A stretch of 64,000 nucleotides of DNA from JBEKIK01 sp050013075 (GTDB lineage: Bacteria > Planctomycetota > Planctomycetia > Pirellulales > Thermoguttaceae). The notes beneath the pieces were generated by a model that made no database searches, was not told the DNA's origin, and saw only the letters and a list, made by a program, of their open reading frames with translations. The position numbers and the translations under genes were made by a program. Location: contig JBEKFZ010000012.1 in assembly GCA_050013075.1 (NCBI GenBank), forward strand, positions 1 to 64,000, in the 5' to 3' direction. Every line of letters begins with the position of its first letter. Position 1 is the first letter of the stretch. Below, in pieces: positions 15,465 through 23,421 of the stretch.

Positions 15465-16940
15465 CTATCTTTTAAACTTAAACACGATCTGATCCTTTCG
15501 CTTTCCTATTTCCGACTCGCCATACCCCCGCTTCTTCCACTCAGAAAATACGCCAAGCACGCGGTCCTTGTCCTTATAAGTTGTACGCAGCATAAAATTT
15601 CTTATCGTAATTTCACCCAAGCCACAAAAGCGATGGTACAGCCCCTCAATGTCGTCCATCGGGCTATCCCCCAAGTATTTCTGAACGCGAAAAATATGCT
15701 CCTTAAAATAGTTCACGACTTTGATAGCCCGCTCAACAGTCTCAGTATCCATTACCAGCGGATCAAATTCAGGGATTATTCCATCGTCAGAGACTCTTTC
15801 ATCCTCCGACTCGGCAACACGCCTCAACTCATGCAGAACTAAAGACACCCGCCAGAGATTATCAAAGAGCTTCTTATACTTCGCTTGCAGCCACACAGGT
15901 GCGCCCCGCCCTGCTACTTCCGCGTAATGCACGTTATTGCACCAGACCGCAGCCATGTCGAATGCTTTCTGGCTAACCGTCAGTAGCTTGCCTTTTTCTC
16001 CAGGAGGATCAAAGAGCCGAGTCATAGTCCGCTTATATTCCCTCGTCAATTCCTCTGGCACGCCGACCGGACAGAAGATCATAGGAGAAGGTGCCGGGCA
16101 CGATATTAGCATCCGATGGACAAACCCGTCATCATCATGCCCCCTGTAATTCAACTCCCTAGCCGATTCAGGAACTAGCATCCCCGTAACAGCCACAAAC
16201 GGATCATGCACAGTAAAGCTATCCGAGCGACGGCCAACGCTCACCGGAGCATGGGACCAAAAGCTAGTCCAAGCAGGTTTGTCTGCGTTACCGGATTTGT
16301 ATTGCGACATTTGGTGACACCAAGCCGTGAGTTCATCGTTGCGGTATAACACCGGCCCCGACATCAGGTCATACCGCAGCGCCTCAGTTGTAGTGTCTGT
16401 CAGAAACAACACTGGCCGGGGCCCAGGGTCGGGATTTTTCTTCGGGTCCGATTCAAATAGCTTCTTGGCCTCTCGCCATTTCCGTTCTTCCTCCCACTGC
16501 CTGTCTATATAGAAGCCATCCATTGCACGTAGGGCAGGTGATTTGCCATCGCTTGATTCTGCCAGACAAACGGCCCATAAGCAGCTACTTGTACGCCAAC
16601 CGCCCTTTATCAGTAATCGACGGCCTGACCTACCGATGGCAGCCCCGGCGATTGCCAGCAGCGGCACGGCTAATAGATCGTGCGAACAAAAGATACTCGT
16701 GGCCCAAGCCCCAATGTATTTTTGAATAGATCGTGGATACACTTGTACTGGGAAAGGCAATTCAGCTTCCCGCTTAAGTGCTGCTGCCGCGATGCAGGAA
16801 AGTCGGCAATCCTTCTCAGAAAAAACCGGCCCCCGCATCGCCCCGCTCCGCAGGCGGTCAGCCAGGGTAGACCGGGGCTTCCCGTCGCCGTTTTTACTTA
16901 CCGGATTTTTAGGTATAATAGTGTTAGTAACCATAAACAT
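15465..16940 (-). CDS. DUF3987 replication protein (primase-helicase-like)
   Basis: A 491-residue DUF3987 protein. These proteins are found in phages and plasmids and are thought to act in DNA replication as RecA-like/helicase ATPases. The P-loop-like ESSDGKSPAL lies near residue 140, and LFLTDTTTEAL fits the Walker B region of the family. The start chosen, ATG 16940, has AAAGGA close upstream; a second ATG at 16934 is also possible. The long upstream extension in the same frame to 17210 is spurious because it overlaps the next gene. It lies just before the iteron array, as expected for an initiator or helicase acting there. Confidence 0.75.
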   Translation of the reverse strand: MFMVTNTIIPKNPVSKNGDGKPRSTLADRLRSGAMRGPVFSEKDCRLSCIAAAALKREAELPFPVQVYPRSIQKYIGAWATSIFCSHDLLAVPLLAIAGAAIGRSGRRLLIKGGWRTSSCLWAVCLAESSDGKSPALRAMDGFYIDRQWEEERKWREAKKLFESDPKKNPDPGPRPVLFLTDTTTEALRYDLMSGPVLYRNDELTAWCHQMSQYKSGNADKPAWTSFWSHAPVSVGRRSDSFTVHDPFVAVTGMLVPESARELNYRGHDDDGFVHRMLISCPAPSPMIFCPVGVPEELTREYKRTMTRLFDPPGEKGKLLTVSQKAFDMAAVWCNNVHYAEVAGRGAPVWLQAKYKKLFDNLWRVSLVLHELRRVAESEDERVSDDGIIPEFDPLVMDTETVERAIKVVNYFKEHIFRVQKYLGDSPMDDIEGLYHRFCGLGEITIRNFMLRTTYKDKDRVLGVFSEWKKRGYGESEIGKRKDQIVFKFKR

Positions 16941-16953
16941 TTTTCCTTTGTTA

Positions 16954-16985
16954 CCCGCCGATATGCTCTCGCAAAGCACGGCGGG
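16954..16985 (-). promoter_or_regulatory. Leader hairpin upstream of the DUF3987 gene
   Basis: On the minus strand the arms CCCGCCG and CGGCGGG plus an inner TGCT/AGCA close an imperfect 11-bp hairpin that ends only a few bases before the AAAGGA ribosome-binding site. It could serve as a translational operator or a processing site. On the plus strand it is followed by six T and looks like a terminator, but no plus-strand gene ends there. Confidence 0.45.
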
Positions 16986-17140
16986 TTTTTTCATTGTTAA
17001 ACGTGCCAAATAAAAAAGGAACGATTCCGGCAGCGCAAAGCCACAAACCTCGCGCCTACCGTTGGTCGCTCCATAATCCGTTAAACCACAGGTCGGCTGC
17101 TTTGATGCAGCATCAAGGTTTTCCGGGTGCCAGCCGGTCT

Positions 17141-17566
17141 TCAGCTTTTCATTGCTCCCTGAGGTCGCTTCGTCTTGGCCGTTCCAAACGTGCTCACGGC
17201 TTTGTAACATGACTGTACATCCACCATGCTGCCGTCTAACGGCCCGTCCATAACTATGGTTCCGTTGTACACCACCATTAGGTGAGTTACTCCCTTCTTG
17301 AACCGTTTTAATAAATCTTCTTCGGGCAACTTAGAAAAAGCATCTACAACGGAGGCAACATAAGAGAGAACGCAGCTCCTCTCTTGATTCCGCAGTTCTA
17401 CCGCAATAACGATTCCTAAAACCTGCATCAAGCTGAACTGGCGATGGTTGCCCGTTCCAGCAACGTCGTTAAATGGTTTGACGTGTCCCCCTGCGCACCA
17501 TGCGTCGAACGTGTTGGCAGGCAGTCCGGTAATCTTAAGGACATTCCCAGTCGTAAACAGTCTCAT
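17141..17566 (-). CDS. MerR-like DNA-binding regulator
   Basis: A 141-residue protein; ATG 17566 has GGGGG closely upstream. The N-terminal half (LFTTGNVLKITGLPANTFDA ... FNDVAGTGNHRQFSL) is a MerR-type winged helix: an HTH followed by the RxFS wing motif. The C-terminal half is helical without a cysteine metal site, so it is unlikely to sense metals. As the first gene of the long leftward operon it may be a replication regulator or an excisionase-like protein. A 14-base palindrome in its leader is a possible autoregulatory site. The 200-base gap to the next gene holds only the leader hairpin at 16954. Confidence 0.7.
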   Translation of the reverse strand: MRLFTTGNVLKITGLPANTFDAWCAGGHVKPFNDVAGTGNHRQFSLMQVLGIVIAVELRNQERSCVLSYVASVVDAFSKLPEEDLLKRFKKGVTHLMVVYNGTIVMDGPLDGSMVDVQSCYKAVSTFGTAKTKRPQGAMKS

Positions 17567-17583
17567 TATTTTCCCCCTTGTGC

Positions 17584-17649
17584 TAAACACCTGTTTAAGG
17601 GTTATAGTTTACTTTTATGTATTATAACCTATATTTCGGGGCTAGTAAA
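17584..17649 (-). promoter_or_regulatory. Promoter and palindrome of the leftward element operon
   Basis: On the minus strand TTTACT (17644-17649), 17 bases, TATAAT (17621-17626). Downstream in the leader is a perfect palindrome TAAACA-NN-TGTTTA (17584-17597). It probably drives the MerR-like gene, the DUF3987 gene and perhaps the terminase genes. Confidence 0.6.
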
Positions 17650-17729
17650 TCCCGTGCGGCAAACATTTATATAAGGTTAAAGCTATGGGTTAATAAATTG
17701 CCCTATAGCTAACGAGTTTGCCCGACCGT

Positions 17730-17738
17730 TTTTAACTT
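17730..17738. other. Candidate attachment core, right end of element
   Basis: TTTTAACTT, matching 6617-6625. Just to its right (17749-17779) lies a leftward-pointing TTGACA with a weak AT-rich -10 about 18-19 bases away. This may be the former ispH promoter, stranded by the insertion. Confidence 0.35.
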
Positions 17739-17899
17739 GGCCCCATTGATAATTTCCCCGCCGTCGAATACCCTGTCAACGTCTAAGCTATCGAGGGCCT
17801 TTGGAATCCGTAATAAAGTATTTATCTCGGTTGTCGGAAAATATCATAATAACAGGGGCCAGGGACTAGAGGCTAGGCATTGGGGATTAGAAATAAGGG

Positions 17900-18050
17900 A
17901 TGGTCAGTTTAAGGGATGGTCAGTTTACTGACCCATTGATAAGTGCTTGAGAATTAGTGGATAGTTTGGGGTGGTCAGTTTACTGACCCATTGATAAGGG
18001 ATTGGGGATTAGGGGGACATTTTGGGGTGGTCAGTTTACTGACCACCAAC
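17900..18050. repeat. Tandem 55-56 bp repeats with GGTCAGTTTACTGACC hairpins
   Basis: The hairpin GGTCAG-TTTA-CTGACC occurs at 17918-17933, 17973-17988 and 18029-18044, with a truncated copy at about 17902. The intervening DNA (CCCATTGATAAG ... GGGGATTAG) is also repeated, giving a 55-56 base tandem. The same hairpin occurs twice at 38367 and 38442. The tract reaches to the start of hpnC. Confidence 0.8.
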
Positions 18051-18064
18051 TGATATTATGGGCC

Positions 18065-19015
18065 ATGGGACGGGCGAAAAGAATTTTGATGTATTCCCGC
18101 GACCTACAACTTTATGGACCTGAGGCACGGTCCGGCTCGCCGCTGAGTTTGCGGCAGGCGGAGCGGTATTGCCGTGGATTGGCAAAAAGGCATTACGAGA
18201 ACTTTACCGTGGCAAGCTGGTTGCTGCCCGGACGCCTGCGCCAGGATTTTTATAATGTCTATGCCTATTGCCGCTGGGCCGATGATCTGGCCGATGAAAC
18301 GGGCGACGCGAAACAAAGCCTTGCTCTGTTGGATTGGTGGGAAAGGCAGCTTCGCGATTGTTATCGCGGGCAGGGCGTGCATCCGGTTTTTATCGCCCTT
18401 GCCGAAACCGTCCGAAAATTCAAAATTCCCATCGATCCGTTTGCGGATTTGCTGTCGGCCTTCAGGCAGGATCAGCATGTAAGCCGTTATGAAACTATTG
18501 ATAATGTATTGGGATACTGCCGCCGGTCGGCCAATCCGGTGGGCCATTTGGTGCTGTATTTGGGTGAACGTTATTCGATGGAGCGGGCCGCTTTGGCCGA
18601 TTCGATCTGCACCGGACTGCAATTGGCCAATTTTTGTCAGGACGTCGCCGGTGACTGGGATCGGGGCCGGGTTTATTTTCCACAGGCCGATTGCCGCGGC
18701 TTTGGATATACCGAGGCAATGTTCGCCCGGCGCGAATGCAACGAGGCATTTCGTGGGCTGATGAGAATGCAGGTAGATCGGGCGGAAGATTTTTTGCGTG
18801 CCGGATTGCCGCTGATAAACATGATGCCCCGGGAATTGAGGCTCGACGTGTCGCTTTTCATTCACGGTGGTCTGGCGGTTTTGCGGGCCATTCGCCGGCA
18901 GGATTATGATGTCTGGACCCGGCGTCCCAGGGTTTCTAAAATGGAAAAATTGCGGCTGTTTTTCTGTTGCTGGCGGCAGATCTATCGTGTACGAAGTACT
19001 GGGTACGGAGTATGA
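18065..19015 (+). CDS. hpnC: Squalene synthase-like protein HpnC (hydroxysqualene synthase)
   Basis: A 316-residue class I isoprenoid synthase of the HpnC family, which converts presqualene diphosphate to hydroxysqualene. The two Asp-rich motifs are present: YCRWADDLADETGD and QLANFCQDVAGDWDRG. The N-terminal ENFTVASWLLP is typical of HpnC. The start is ATG 18065; ATG 18089 is an alternative, and the TTG at 18002 lies in a repeat and is rejected. The final residues come from a GTACGAAGTACT-type repeat. It is followed by hpnD after five bases and acts with HpnD and HpnE to make squalene for hopanoids or related lipids; no squalene-hopene cyclase is in the window. Confidence 0.92.
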   Translation: MGRAKRILMYSRDLQLYGPEARSGSPLSLRQAERYCRGLAKRHYENFTVASWLLPGRLRQDFYNVYAYCRWADDLADETGDAKQSLALLDWWERQLRDCYRGQGVHPVFIALAETVRKFKIPIDPFADLLSAFRQDQHVSRYETIDNVLGYCRRSANPVGHLVLYLGERYSMERAALADSICTGLQLANFCQDVAGDWDRGRVYFPQADCRGFGYTEAMFARRECNEAFRGLMRMQVDRAEDFLRAGLPLINMMPRELRLDVSLFIHGGLAVLRAIRRQDYDVWTRRPRVSKMEKLRLFFCCWRQIYRVRSTGYGV

Positions 19016-19020
19016 AATAA

Positions 19021-20049
19021 ATGAATCCGTCGGGCGACACCCTCCAGGCCAGTTATGCTTTTTGCCGGCGGTTGAGCCGCCGGTCAGGCTCGAATTTCTA
19101 CTTGGGCTTTTTGCTCTTGCCGCGTGAAAAGCGGCGGGCCATGGATGCGCTTTACGCATTCATGCGCCATACCGACGACCTGGTCGACGCTGCGCCGGTG
19201 GACCGGGCTATTGAGCCTCGGGAACAATTGCGCCGCTGGCGCTGTATGTTGGAAAATTCCTTGGTAGGCGGGGACAGTTTGCTTGCCGACGCGGGCCGGA
19301 TATCCGCGAAAGCAGTTCCAAAGGCCGAGGCGACCGCCGTGCACTTGCTGCCGGCCTTGGTCGATACCGTGAAAAAATATCACATCCCCGGAGACTGTCT
19401 GTACTCGGTTCTTGACGGCGTGGAAATGGATTTGGATAGTAGCCGCTACGAGACGTTCGAGGAACTTCGGTTGTATTGCCTGCGCGTGGCGTCGGCCGTG
19501 GGATTAGCGTGCATTCATATTTGGGGATTTCGCGGACAAGGGACCTTGGAAGGCAAGGCCGCGATTGAGCCCGCACGTCAGGCGGGCATCGCCCTGCAAC
19601 TGACTAATATCCTCCGCGATCTAAAGGCCGACGCCGCCGCCGGCCGCATCTACCTGCCCTTGAAAGATTTCCACGCTTGCGGCTATTCGGAGGAAGAACT
19701 CAAAAACGGCGTTGTCAACGAGGCTTTTTACCGGCTGATGGGCATGGAAATCGCTCGTGCGGAGGAATTTTATCGCCAGGGTTATAAACTCATGGATTTT
19801 CTTAAGCGCGATGGACAGAGGATATTTGGTTTGATGATGTCAACATACCGGAGTCTGTTGGAAAAGATCGCCCGGCGGCCCGGCGACGTTTTTTCCCGGC
19901 AAATCGGTCTTGGAAAATTTCAGCGGTTGCTGACTGCCGCCGGTTGGGCGGTACTGCCGTCGGTCATGCTAAAAAATTGTTGTAAATATCTCCCCTCTCC
20001 CTTTGGGAGAGGGGCAGGGGGTGAGGGCAGGGGAGAGTCGCATAAATGA
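19021..20049 (+). CDS. hpnD: Presqualene diphosphate synthase HpnD
   Basis: A 342-residue squalene/phytoene synthase family enzyme. HpnD joins two farnesyl diphosphates to presqualene diphosphate. The motifs MRHTDDLVDA and LQLTNILRDLKADAAAGRIY are intact. It starts at ATG 19021, five bases after the hpnC stop. The body of the protein ends around residue 318; the last two dozen residues (NCCKYLPSPFGRGAGGEGRG ...) are encoded by a dispersed GGGAGAGGGG repeat, so the natural C-terminus was replaced or extended by repeat insertion. Catalytic parts are not affected. Confidence 0.93.
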   Translation: MNPSGDTLQASYAFCRRLSRRSGSNFYLGFLLLPREKRRAMDALYAFMRHTDDLVDAAPVDRAIEPREQLRRWRCMLENSLVGGDSLLADAGRISAKAVPKAEATAVHLLPALVDTVKKYHIPGDCLYSVLDGVEMDLDSSRYETFEELRLYCLRVASAVGLACIHIWGFRGQGTLEGKAAIEPARQAGIALQLTNILRDLKADAAAGRIYLPLKDFHACGYSEEELKNGVVNEAFYRLMGMEIARAEEFYRQGYKLMDFLKRDGQRIFGLMMSTYRSLLEKIARRPGDVFSRQIGLGKFQRLLTAAGWAVLPSVMLKNCCKYLPSPFGRGAGGEGRGESHK

Positions 20050-20107
20050 GGTAAGATTTTTTCCGTACTCAGCCCTCACCCTAACCCTCTCCCAAAGGGA
20101 GAGGGGA
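19991..20107. repeat. Inverted pair of CTCTCCC/GGGAGAGG repeats
   Basis: Two copies of the dispersed repeat built on CCTCTCCCTTTGGGAGAGG face each other (19991-20036 and 20072-20107), overlapping the end of hpnD and filling the hpnD-hpnE gap. Further copies lie at 1561-1600, about 21330-21375 (inside hpnE), 27237-27272 and 46257-46315. Confidence 0.8.
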
Positions 20108-20172
20108 CATTGAATTCACAACTTGCAAAACTCCAGAAAAACATTAGTCGAAAAAAAACAGGATGTTAAGCG

Positions 20173-21720
20173 ATGAGCGATTCCATTAAGCCACTTGCGG
20201 CTTTGCGATCCGAGCGTAGCGCCGCCGACACGTTGCCGCTTGCCGAGTTGGAGCCTGAGGTATCGGGAAACATTTCCAACGCCTCCAAATCGATAGCCCT
20301 TATCGGCGGCGGGTTGGCCGGGATGGCCGCCGCGGCTGTTGCCTGCCAACGGGGATTGCAGGTCGATCTGTTCGAGCAGAGCGACCGGCTGGGCGGGCGA
20401 GCGGGCTCCTTTACGGAATCGTGGAATGGACAAGTGATCGATCAATGTCAACATGTGGCCATGGGTTGCTGCGGCAGTTTTCTCGATTTCTGCCGCCGCA
20501 CAGGAGTGGAAGATTGCTTTCAAAGGCACAAAACGCTGCATTTTATCGGGCCGGACGGCAGGCAATCGGATATTACCGCCGCCGGCTGGTTGTTTGCGCC
20601 GCTTCATCTTTTACCCGGGCTTTTGCGGCTGAAATTCCTTACCTGGCGGGAATGTTGGAATATTGTTCGCACGCTGAGAAAATTGTTCCGGTTGAAAATA
20701 TCAAATGAAAATGAGCTTGAGACTATAGGAACATGGCTTCGGCGGCAGGGACAATCGGAGGCGGCAATAAAACATTTTTGGTCGGTCGTGCTAATCGGTG
20801 CGCTGAGCGAGACAGTGGATTACGCCTCGCTGGCGGCCGCGAAAAAAGTTTTTCTGGATGGTTTTTGTTCCTCGCGACACGCTTATGAATTGATAGCACC
20901 TCGAGTCCCGCTCGCTGAAATCTTTGATCGGCGCGTGCCCGAGTGGTTAGAGAAACAGAAAGTTCGAATCCATCGAAGCGCTCGGGTAACAGAGATTGCC
21001 AGCCAAGAGACCGGCGATGTGGCCGTGTTCCTATATGATGGAACAGTGCATAATTATTCCGCCGCGATTGTCGCCGTGCCGTGGTTCGAAACGCCGAATC
21101 TTTTTTCTTCCTCGCCGGTGAATTATCCGCTGAAACTGGAAGCATTAAAAGAGATCCCCGCCGCAGCGATCACCGCCGTGCATTTGTGGTTTGATCGGCC
21201 GATAACTCCGCTGCCGCACGCGGCATTGGTGGGAAAGTTGAGCCAGTGGATATTCAGTGGAACATATCTTGGCTCTGAACATGCCCACGGCAAGCGTGGA
21301 AATGGCACCTGTAGCGGCAGTGGCAGCCCTCACCCTAACCCTCTCCCGACCGCTGGCGCGGTGCCCGGAGAGGGAACAGAGTATAAGTCATACTATTATC
21401 AGGTCGTCATTAGCGCGGCGCATCGTGTGATTAAGCAAGATAAAGTGGATTTATTGCAGACAGTGCTAAATGATTTGGGGGCGGTTTTCCCCGACGCCCG
21501 GCAGGCAACATTGTTGCACTCTCGGATAGTGACGATGCCTCGGGCCGTTATTTCCTTGCAGCCGTGGGTGGATCGTCTTCGACCGTCGCAAAAGACCGCC
21601 ATATCCAACCTGTTCTTTGCGGGCGACTGGACCGCCACGGGCTGGCCCGGTACCATGGAAGGAGCGGTTTGGAGCGGATATTTGTCCGCCGAAGGTTTAT
21701 TGAAGTATTTGGGGCGATAG
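20173..21720 (+). CDS. hpnE: Hydroxysqualene oxidoreductase HpnE, with an in-frame repeat insert
   Basis: A 515-residue FAD-dependent amine-oxidase-fold protein. HpnE reduces hydroxysqualene to squalene. The FAD-binding motif IALIGGGLAGMAA lies near residue 40, and the C-terminal FAD motif is FFAGDWTATGWPGTMEGAVW. Residues about 369-403 (HAHGKRGNGTCSG then SPHPNPLPTAGAVPGEG) do not belong to the family. They are encoded by two dispersed repeats (21277-21382) inserted in frame. The protein is otherwise complete. The N-terminal 35 residues before the FAD motif are also unusual. Third gene of the squalene operon. Confidence 0.9.
   Translation: MSDSIKPLAALRSERSAADTLPLAELEPEVSGNISNASKSIALIGGGLAGMAAAAVACQRGLQVDLFEQSDRLGGRAGSFTESWNGQVIDQCQHVAMGCCGSFLDFCRRTGVEDCFQRHKTLHFIGPDGRQSDITAAGWLFAPLHLLPGLLRLKFLTWRECWNIVRTLRKLFRLKISNENELETIGTWLRRQGQSEAAIKHFWSVVLIGALSETVDYASLAAAKKVFLDGFCSSRHAYELIAPRVPLAEIFDRRVPEWLEKQKVRIHRSARVTEIASQETGDVAVFLYDGTVHNYSAAIVAVPWFETPNLFSSSPVNYPLKLEALKEIPAAAITAVHLWFDRPITPLPHAALVGKLSQWIFSGTYLGSEHAHGKRGNGTCSGSGSPHPNPLPTAGAVPGEGTEYKSYYYQVVISAAHRVIKQDKVDLLQTVLNDLGAVFPDARQATLLHSRIVTMPRAVISLQPWVDRLRPSQKTAISNLFFAGDWTATGWPGTMEGAVWSGYLSAEGLLKYLGR
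21277..21382. repeat. Dispersed repeats inserted inside hpnE
   Basis: About 105 bases made of the CATGCCCACGGCAAGCGTGG repeat followed by a CCCTCACCCTAACCCTCTCC repeat. Both are found in non-coding DNA elsewhere in the window. The insert keeps the hpnE frame. Confidence 0.8.
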
Positions 21721-21801
21721 TTTTTTGTTTTAAGTTATCGGTTATCAGTAAACAGTTTTCCGTTATCGGTTTTCAGTAAACAGTTATCAGTTAGGAGTGC
21801 A

Positions 21802-21817
21802 AAACCGCAAGCGGTTT
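21802..21817. repeat. REP-like palindrome AAACCGCAAGCGGTTT (first of about ten)
   Basis: This short palindrome, often extended to GCGAAACCGCAAGCGGTTTC, recurs only between genes, in both orientations: 21802, 23256, 25149, 25906, 27656, 38493, 44937, 46715 and, with a mismatch, 54244; a truncated copy is at 38418. It is frequently next to seven-base tandem arrays. It could act as a weak terminator or RNA stabiliser, like REP elements. Confidence 0.85.
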
Positions 21818-21848
21818 TTTTGAATTTTACTTCACTATCCTCCGTTTT

Positions 21849-21897
21849 CATCCTTCATCCTTCATCCCTCATCCTTCATCCCTCATCCTTCATCCTT
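21849..21897. repeat. Seven-base tandem array CATCCTT
   Basis: Exactly seven copies of CATCCTT/CATCCCT ending at the start codon of the glycosyltransferase gene. There is no conventional ribosome-binding site other than what this array offers. Confidence 0.85.
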
Positions 21898-23205
21898 ATG
21901 AAGATAGTTCACCTGGTAGCCGGCGCTGGAGGGATGTATTGCGGCAGTTGTTTGTACGGCAATACCCTGGCGGCCGCGATTCAGAAACTCGGCGAGGAGG
22001 CGATTCTGGCGCCGATGTACACGCCTATCCGCACGGACGAAAAAAACGTGAGTATTGGCCGGGTGGTTTTTGGCGGAATAAACATCTACCTGCAAGAGCA
22101 CTTTGCCCTGTTCCGCCATACCCCGTGGTTTCTGGACCGCTTGTTCGACCGGCCTGAACTTTTGCGTTGGGCTACCCGGCACAGCTCCAGCGTGAGGGCG
22201 GAACATCTTGGGGCAATAACCGTTTCCATGCTCGAAGGCGAAGAAGGCCGGCAACGCAAGGAAGTGCAAAAACTGGTGCTTTGGCTCGAGCGCGACGTGC
22301 GCCCGGACCTGGTGCATCTGAATAACGTGATGTTGATCGGTTCCGCCCGGGAAATACAGCGCCGGTTGGGCGTGCCGGTGGTGTGCACGCTCTCGGGCGA
22401 GGATATTTTTCTGGAAAAACTGGTCGAGCCGTATTACACCTCCGCCAGACAGATCATCCGCCGGCGGGCGGCCGAATTGCCGGCGTTTGTGGCGATGAAC
22501 CGGTATTTCGCCGATTTCATGGCCGAGTATATTGCCGTGCCGCGAGATAGGATCGAAGTCATTCCGCCTGGCTTGAACCTGGATGGACACGGGACCGGGC
22601 AGGTCGATAATAGTTTGCCGAAACAGCAGATTACCATCGGGTATTTGGCCCGGGTTTGCCCGGAAAAGGGTTTGCACCAACTTGCCGAGGCGTTAAAGAT
22701 CATTGCCGATGATAAGAGTCTGCCCCCAGTCAGGGTAAAGGCGGCGGGCTATATGGATCAGGCCGAGCGTCCGTATCTGGACAAGATCAAACATCAATTG
22801 GAAATTTGGGGACTGGCGGACCGGTTCGAATATCTGGGCGAATTGGATCGGCCGGCGAAAATTGCATTCTTACAGTCGTTGGACATATTCAGCGTTCCCA
22901 CGGTGTACCGCGAGAGCAAGGGATTTTATGTACTGGAAGCCTGGGCCAACGGCGTGCCTGCGGTGTTGCCCGGGCACGGGGCGTTTCCGGAGATGGTCGA
23001 AGACACCGGCGGGGGTCTGCTGTTCGAGCCGGGAAAACCATCAGCCTTGGCCGATGCGCTAAAACAGATGATCCAAAATCCCGATTTTGCCGCCCAATGC
23101 GGCCGGAAGGCTCAACAAATCGTCCGCGAACGTTACAATGCAGATATAATGGCTCGGCGGATGGTTCAGTGGTATAGAAGAGTGAAGAGGGGAAGGGGAG
23201 AGTAA
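21898..23205 (+). CDS. GT4-family glycosyltransferase
   Basis: A 435-residue GT-B fold glycosyltransferase of family 4. It begins MKIVHLVAGAGGMYCGSCL with the usual N-terminal glycine-rich acceptor loop. The donor-binding half has IGYLARVCPEKGLHQLAEAL and the EX7E-like segment RESKGFYVLEAWANGVPAV. Upstream in-frame codons are only translated repeat, so the ATG at 21898 is used. It is 177 bases after hpnE on the same strand. A role in glycosylating a lipid, possibly a hopanoid, would fit the position but is not shown by the sequence. Confidence 0.85.
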   Translation: MKIVHLVAGAGGMYCGSCLYGNTLAAAIQKLGEEAILAPMYTPIRTDEKNVSIGRVVFGGINIYLQEHFALFRHTPWFLDRLFDRPELLRWATRHSSSVRAEHLGAITVSMLEGEEGRQRKEVQKLVLWLERDVRPDLVHLNNVMLIGSAREIQRRLGVPVVCTLSGEDIFLEKLVEPYYTSARQIIRRRAAELPAFVAMNRYFADFMAEYIAVPRDRIEVIPPGLNLDGHGTGQVDNSLPKQQITIGYLARVCPEKGLHQLAEALKIIADDKSLPPVRVKAAGYMDQAERPYLDKIKHQLEIWGLADRFEYLGELDRPAKIAFLQSLDIFSVPTVYRESKGFYVLEAWANGVPAVLPGHGAFPEMVEDTGGGLLFEPGKPSALADALKQMIQNPDFAAQCGRKAQQIVRERYNADIMARRMVQWYRRVKRGRGE

Positions 23206-23421
23206 AGGATGAATGATGAGGGATGAAAACGGAAGAAAGTAAACTTACATCGAAAAAACCGCTTGCGGTTTCGCGATCTATTGAATGGTAGGGAAATAAT
23301 GTCGCGTGCAACGTAAAAAAACTCCGGGCACAAGTGCCCGGGCTAAACAAGAAATGAGGCATTTATTACCTGATATGCAATAAACAAAAAACATTAATCC
23401 GCAATTCTTTATTTTTTTCCC
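23206..23421. repeat. Repeat-filled gap
   Basis: Contains GGATGA-type heptamers, the palindrome at 23256-23271 and a second palindrome CCGGGCACAAGTGCCCGG (about 23324-23341). The GGCACAAGTGCC-type core of the second recurs at 40415-40475. Confidence 0.6.

Larger units (their letters stand above)
6600..17740. mobile_element. Integrated phage-satellite-like element at the ispH 5' end
   Basis: An approximately 11-kb block between ispH and hpnC, visibly richer in A and T than the host genes. Contents in order: serine recombinase, small winged-helix-like protein, hypothetical, HTH regulator, structured RNA, SHD1 secreted protein, two hypotheticals, terminase large and small subunits, hypothetical, iteron array, DUF3987 replication protein and MerR-like regulator. 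No capsid, portal, protease, tail or lysis gene is recognisable. Host-type dispersed repeats resume from about 17,850, which bounds the right end. A nine-base match TTTTAACTT at 6617-6625 and 17730-17738 is a possible attachment core. The exact ends are inferred. Confidence 0.75.

Noticed and set aside
16954..16991. Plus-strand terminator
   Set aside because: The T run would fit, but no plus-strand gene ends here. The hairpin is more meaningful as a leader of the minus-strand gene.
17900..18050. Regular palindromic repeats as a CRISPR array
   Set aside because: The spacers are themselves repeats, there are only three units, and no cas gene is present.
18104..19159. A 351-codon open frame on the minus strand across hpnC
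   Set aside because: It is the mirror of the hpnC/hpnD frames in GC-rich DNA. Its product has no recognisable domain and it lacks a ribosome-binding site.
20960..20985. A GTTCGAATCC motif suggesting a tRNA T-arm
   Set aside because: It lies within hpnE codons and no acceptor or anticodon stem can be formed around it. No other tRNA-like motif was found.
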